A DNA stretch of 8,675 nucleotides from Hyphomicrobiales bacterium (GTDB taxonomy: Bacteria; Pseudomonadota; Alphaproteobacteria; Rhizobiales; Aestuariivirgaceae): assembly GCA_003151375.1 (NCBI GenBank), contig PLXI01000159.1, forward strand, positions 14,612 through 23,286. The letters run 5' to 3'. Position numbers and translations under genes: made by a program. Under the pieces are notes generated by a model. It saw only the letters and a list, made by a program, of their open reading frames with translations, was not told the DNA's origin and made no database searches. Each line of letters opens with the position of its first letter. Position 1 is the first letter of the stretch. Positions 5,000 through 8,675 of this stretch are shown in pieces.

Positions 5000-7320
5000 T
5001 GAGCCCGATCAGAAAAGTTGCTGTGATCGGTGCTGGCGTGATGGGTGCGGGCATTGCCGCGCATGTTGCCAATGCGGGTGTGCCCGTTGTGCTTCTGGAT
5101 ATTGTTGCCAAGGACAATTCTAACCGGTCAGCGATTGCTGAAGGTGCTGTGGAAAAAATGCTGAAGCAAGAGCCTGCGCCTTTTATGAGCAAGGGTGCAG
5201 CCAAGCTGATTACAACGGGCAATACCGAAGATCATCTTGATCTGGTGAAAGATTGCGATTGGATTATCGAGGCGGTGCTTGAACGCCTTGATGTGAAACA
5301 TGCGCTTTATGCCAAGCTGGAGGGCTTGCGCAAGGCAGATACCGTCGTATCATCCAATACTTCAACTATTCCATTGGCGGAACTGACCAAGGGCGCGTCG
5401 GAAGATTTCGCCAAGCATTTTATGATTGCCCACTTTTTCAATCCGCCGCGTTATATGCGCCTGCTTGAAGTGGTGAAGAGCGATAAGACATTAGCCACTG
5501 CTTATGAAAATGTTTGCCGTTTTGCTGATATCAAATTGGGTAAAAGCATTGTGCCCTGCAATGATAGGCCCGGATTTATCGGCAACCGTCTTGGCGTGTA
5601 TTGGTTGCAAACCGCGGTGCTGGAAGCCATGGCTGCGGGCATCACAGTGGAAGAGGCCGATGCCATTATCGGCAGGCCGATGGGCATCCCCAAGACTGGC
5701 GTATTTGGCTTGATTGATCTTGTTGGTCTTGATCTCATGCCACATATCAATGTGAGCATGACCGCACTATTGGCTAAAGATGATTCCTATCATGCTTCAG
5801 CTAAACCCATGCCTCTCATCAGCAAGATGATCGCTGAAGGCTATACCGGCCGCAAGGGCAAGGGCGGCTTCTACCGATTGAACCGCGACAAAGGTAAAGC
5901 CAAAGAGGCCATTGATTTGATGACGGGTGAATATCGCCCACAGCTAAGGCCGCAGATTGATGCCATTGATGAATCTGGTCGCAGCCTCAAAAAACTTCTC
6001 TCACATGATAGCAAGCATGGTGCTTATGCAGCCAAGGTGATGGGGCTGACACTGGCCTATGCCAGCAGCTTAGTGGGGGAAGTTTCGGACCAAGCCGATG
6101 CCATCGATGAGGCGATGCGCCTTGGTTATAACTGGAAGTTTGGGCCGTTTGAATTGATTGACCAACTGGGCTCTGCTTGGTTGATCGAAAAATTGCAAAA
6201 AGCGGGCGTAGCTGTTCCGAAGTTCTTGAGTCTTGCGTCAAGCAAAACCATTTACCGCGTTGAAAATGGTCAGCGCCAAGTGTTGGGCCTTGATGGCGCT
6301 TATCACGATGTGAAGCGCGCTGACGGCGTGTTGATGCTGGAAGATATCAAGCGCCGCAGTGAACCTGTGCTGAAGAATGGCTCTGCTGCGGTCTGGGATA
6401 TCGGGGATGGTGTTGCGTGCTTGGAATTCACCAGCAAAATGAATTCGCTCGACAATGATTCAATGGCCCTCATCAGTAAAGCCGTCAAGCTGGTGCAAAA
6501 GCAATTCAAGGCTCTGGTGATTTACAACGAAGGTTCACATTTTTCTGCAGGTGCGAATTTGGGCCTCGCTGCTTTTGCGGCTAATATTGCGGCTTGGGGC
6601 GAGATTGAAAATCTGGTGTCGGGCGGTCAGCAAACCTATATGGCGCTGCGCTATGCTCCATTCCCGGTTGTTGCTGCACCATCGGGCATGGCGCTGGGTG
6701 GGGGCTGCGAAATCGTGCTGGCTTCGGACGCGGTGCAAGCCCATGCCGAAACCTATATTGGGCTTGTTGAAGTTGGCGTTGGCCTGATCCCTGGTTGGGG
6801 CGGCTGTAAAGAAATGCTGCGTCGCTGGACGACACTGGGCAATTTACCCAAGGGGCCGATGCCTGCGGTCATCAAAGCCTTTGAGATCATCTCTGTTGCC
6901 ACAGTGGCCAAATCTGCCGCAGAAGCAAAAGAGCTTTTATTCTTAAAGCCAGACGATGGGATAACGATGAATCGCTATCGGCTGTTAGCTGATGCAAAGG
7001 CCAAGGCCTTGTCATTGGTTGACGGCTATAAACCACCAGAGCCGCCAACATTCACCTTGCCTGGCCCAACAGGCCGCGCGGCTTTGGACATGGCGGTACA
7101 AGGATTCTACCGTGCAGGCAAAGCCACGGATTATGATCTCGTCGTGCTTGGCAAACTGGCTGAGGTTCTCTCGGGGGGTGACGCTGATGTCATTAAACCG
7201 CTCACCGAAAATGAAGTGCTGAAGCTGGAATTTGATCACTTCATGACACTTGTGCGCGATGATCGCACCTTGGCACGAATTACCACCATGCTCGAAACCG
7301 GCAAGCCATTGCGCAATTAA
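4999..7320 (+). CDS. 3-hydroxyacyl-CoA dehydrogenase / enoyl-CoA hydratase, FadN-like domain order
   Basis: This 773-residue protein hydrates trans-2-enoyl-CoA and oxidises the resulting 3-hydroxyacyl-CoA with NAD+. The dehydrogenase half comes first: NAD-binding GAGVMG (11-16), the dinucleotide-binding acidic residue D34, NTSTIP with Ser122, His145 in AHFFNP paired with Glu157 (the 12-residue spacing of the known His-Glu pair), and DRPGFIGNR with Asn196. C-terminal HAD domains follow at roughly 190-290 and 345-410, the latter with GPFELIDQLG. The hydratase domain fills about 465-700, with HFSAGANL for the oxyanion hole and catalytic Glu571 (GGGCE) and Glu591 (VEVGVGLIPGWGG), 20 residues apart as in crotonases. 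Both activities therefore look intact. The order HAD then ECH is the reverse of E. coli FadB and matches Bacillus FadN-type proteins. It overlaps the thiolase stop by one base and precedes the acyl-CoA dehydrogenase by 14 bases. Confidence 0.93.
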   Translation: MSPIRKVAVIGAGVMGAGIAAHVANAGVPVVLLDIVAKDNSNRSAIAEGAVEKMLKQEPAPFMSKGAAKLITTGNTEDHLDLVKDCDWIIEAVLERLDVKHALYAKLEGLRKADTVVSSNTSTIPLAELTKGASEDFAKHFMIAHFFNPPRYMRLLEVVKSDKTLATAYENVCRFADIKLGKSIVPCNDRPGFIGNRLGVYWLQTAVLEAMAAGITVEEADAIIGRPMGIPKTGVFGLIDLVGLDLMPHINVSMTALLAKDDSYHASAKPMPLISKMIAEGYTGRKGKGGFYRLNRDKGKAKEAIDLMTGEYRPQLRPQIDAIDESGRSLKKLLSHDSKHGAYAAKVMGLTLAYASSLVGEVSDQADAIDEAMRLGYNWKFGPFELIDQLGSAWLIEKLQKAGVAVPKFLSLASSKTIYRVENGQRQVLGLDGAYHDVKRADGVLMLEDIKRRSEPVLKNGSAAVWDIGDGVACLEFTSKMNSLDNDSMALISKAVKLVQKQFKALVIYNEGSHFSAGANLGLAAFAANIAAWGEIENLVSGGQQTYMALRYAPFPVVAAPSGMALGGGCEIVLASDAVQAHAETYIGLVEVGVGLIPGWGGCKEMLRRWTTLGNLPKGPMPAVIKAFEIISVATVAKSAAEAKELLFLKPDDGITMNRYRLLADAKAKALSLVDGYKPPEPPTFTLPGPTGRAALDMAVQGFYRAGKATDYDLVVLGKLAEVLSGGDADVIKPLTENEVLKLEFDHFMTLVRDDRTLARITTMLETGKPLRN

Positions 7321-7326
7321 AGGGGA
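7321..7326 (+). promoter_or_regulatory. ribosome binding site of the acyl-CoA dehydrogenase
   Basis: AGGGGA follows directly on the stop codon of the HAD-ECH gene and lies eight bases before ATG 7335. No promoter-like sequence fits in this 14-base gap, which supports co-transcription. Confidence 0.65.
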
Positions 7327-7334
7327 CATTGAAC

Positions 7335-8675
7335 ATGCCAAAATATACAGCTCCTTTACGCGATATGCGCTTCGTGCTTTATGAACTTCACGGTGGTCAC
7401 GCGCTTGCAAAAATGCCGGGTTATGAAAGCTTTACCCGCGATCTCATTGATCCAGTGTTGGATGAAGCGGCAAAAATTGCTGAACAAGTATTGCAGCCGA
7501 TCAATCGCGGTGGCGATGAGGAAGGCTGCACCTTTGAAAATGGCGTAGTGAGAACACCTAAGGGTTTCAAAGAAGCTTATAATCTATTTCGTGATGGTGG
7601 TTGGACATCCATCGCCTCTGATCTTGCTTATGGTGGGCAAGGCATGCCTAAAACGGTGAACCTTTTAATGGAAGAGATGATTTGTTCGGCCAATCTTTCT
7701 TTCGGTATGTATCCGGGGCTGACGCATGGTGCTTATACCGCCATGCATGCTTATGCTTCCGATGCGTTGAAGCAAAAGTTCTTGCCCAAAATGGTCGATG
7801 GCACATGGGGCGGCACCATGTGTTTAACTGAGCCACATTGCGGCACGGATTTAGGTTTGCTGAGAACGAAGGCCATTCCACAGGCTGATGGCAGCTATAA
7901 GATTTCTGGCACCAAGATTTTCATTTCGTCGGGTGAACAAGATCTTACGGAAAATATCATTCACTTGGTGTTGGCGAAATTGCCCGATGCACCCAAGGGC
8001 GTGAAAGGCATCAGCCTTTTTGTGGTACCGAAGTTTATGCCGAAGGATGATGGTTCGCTTGGACCGCGCAATGGTGTGGCCTGTGCTTCCATCGAACATA
8101 AGATGGGCATCAAAGCCTCGGCCACATGTGTGCTGAATTTTGATGGCGCAACCGGCTGGTTGGTGGGTGAGCCGCATAAGGGTATGCGTGCCATGTTCGC
8201 TATGATGAACACCGAGCGTGTGTCAGTGGGCATTCAAGGTTTGGGTTTGGCCGAGGCTTCTTATCAAGGTGCGGTGGCCTATGCCAAGGAACGCCTGCAA
8301 GGCCGGTCTTTGTCTGGCACAAAATATCCTGACAAACCTGCTGATCCGCTTATTGTGCACCCAGATATCAGGCGCATGTTGCTCACCCAGCGCGCATGGA
8401 TCGAAGGCTGTCGCGCCTTGGCAATCTGGGCTGGTGTGGCTCTGGATAAAGCCAAACATGGTGAAGATGTTACAACGCGTGAAAAGGCGGATGATTTAAT
8501 CGCGGTGATTACCCCCGTCATCAAAGCCTTTCTAACTGATATGGCTTTTGATGTGACCAACCTTGGTGTGCAAGTTCTGGGCGGGCATGGCTACATCCGC
8601 GAACATGGCATGGAGCAGTTTGTACGCGATGCGCGCATCACGCAAATTTATGAAGGCACCAACGGCATTCAGGCG
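7335..8675 (+). CDS. acyl-CoA dehydrogenase, DmdC-like large type, 3' partial
   Basis: The FAD enzyme introduces the trans-2 double bond into acyl-CoA, the first oxidation of the cycle. The frame is open from ATG 7335 to the window end without a stop: 447 residues of a family that is usually about 590. The N terminus MPKYTAPLRDMRFVLYEL is typical of this large subgroup. The flavin/substrate middle domain contains TMCLTEPHCGTDLG (161-174) and ISGTKIFISSGEQD. The C-terminal helical domain has VLGGHGYIREHG (414-425), RDARI, and the catalytic base Glu440 in IYEGTNGIQ. The extra C-terminal acyl-CoA dehydrogenase domain of this subgroup would lie beyond the window. Relatives include 3-methylmercaptopropionyl-CoA dehydrogenase (DmdC) and general fatty acyl-CoA dehydrogenases; the beta-oxidation neighbours favour the latter. 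It is probably the last or a late gene of the operon. Confidence 0.92.
   Translation, partial: MPKYTAPLRDMRFVLYELHGGHALAKMPGYESFTRDLIDPVLDEAAKIAEQVLQPINRGGDEEGCTFENGVVRTPKGFKEAYNLFRDGGWTSIASDLAYGGQGMPKTVNLLMEEMICSANLSFGMYPGLTHGAYTAMHAYASDALKQKFLPKMVDGTWGGTMCLTEPHCGTDLGLLRTKAIPQADGSYKISGTKIFISSGEQDLTENIIHLVLAKLPDAPKGVKGISLFVVPKFMPKDDGSLGPRNGVACASIEHKMGIKASATCVLNFDGATGWLVGEPHKGMRAMFAMMNTERVSVGIQGLGLAEASYQGAVAYAKERLQGRSLSGTKYPDKPADPLIVHPDIRRMLLTQRAWIEGCRALAIWAGVALDKAKHGEDVTTREKADDLIAVITPVIKAFLTDMAFDVTNLGVQVLGGHGYIREHGMEQFVRDARITQIYEGTNGIQA

Noticed and set aside
7012..7410. Minus-strand frame running across the HAD-ECH/acyl-CoA dehydrogenase junction.
   Set aside because: Both sense genes are convincing here and the frame has no domain or plausible ribosome binding site.
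1..8675. Mobile element, phage, defence or CRISPR features.
   Set aside because: No transposase, integrase, repeat array, inverted terminal repeats or tRNA remnant was seen; the window is filled by co-directional metabolic genes.

Overview
The window is a compact fatty-acid beta-oxidation locus with every gene on the + strand, probably from an alphaproteobacterium. That assignment rests on recalled family resemblance (a MerR-family regulator next to an acyl-CoA dehydrogenase/thiolase/HAD-ECH set, and a DmdB-like ligase) and on moderate GC by eye. The genus cannot be named from the sequence. No tRNA, rRNA, CRISPR array, insertion sequence, phage gene or long repeat was seen.

Layout: (1) bases 2-1393, the 3' part of an AMP-forming acyl-CoA ligase whose start lies before the window; (2) 1394-1475, an 82-base gap that is the only real intergenic region and holds a near-perfect 18-base palindrome plus possible promoter elements; (3) 1476-1781, a small SCP2-type lipid-binding protein; (4) 1791-3449, a FadD-type long-chain acyl-CoA ligase; (5) 3446-3838, a MerR-family regulator; (6) 3860-4999, a thiolase; (7) 4999-7320, a two-function 3-hydroxyacyl-CoA dehydrogenase/enoyl-CoA hydratase; (8) 7335 to the window end, an acyl-CoA dehydrogenase cut off at residue 447, just after its catalytic glutamate.

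Genes 3-8 are separated by -4 to +21 bases and probably form one operon starting in the 1394-1475 gap. Together they encode a full cycle: activation (ligase), first oxidation (acyl-CoA dehydrogenase), hydration and second oxidation (HAD-ECH protein), and cleavage (thiolase). The SCP2 protein may carry or present the hydrophobic substrate. The MerR protein is the obvious candidate to bind the palindrome and sense pathway intermediates, which would make it autoregulated.

The genes are ordinary members of known families and I see no convincing new system. The most useful leads are the palindrome with its presumed regulator, the SCP2 gene heading the operon, and the two ligases of different subfamilies. 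Two start sites (3860 and 4999) are chosen downstream of the longest open frames.
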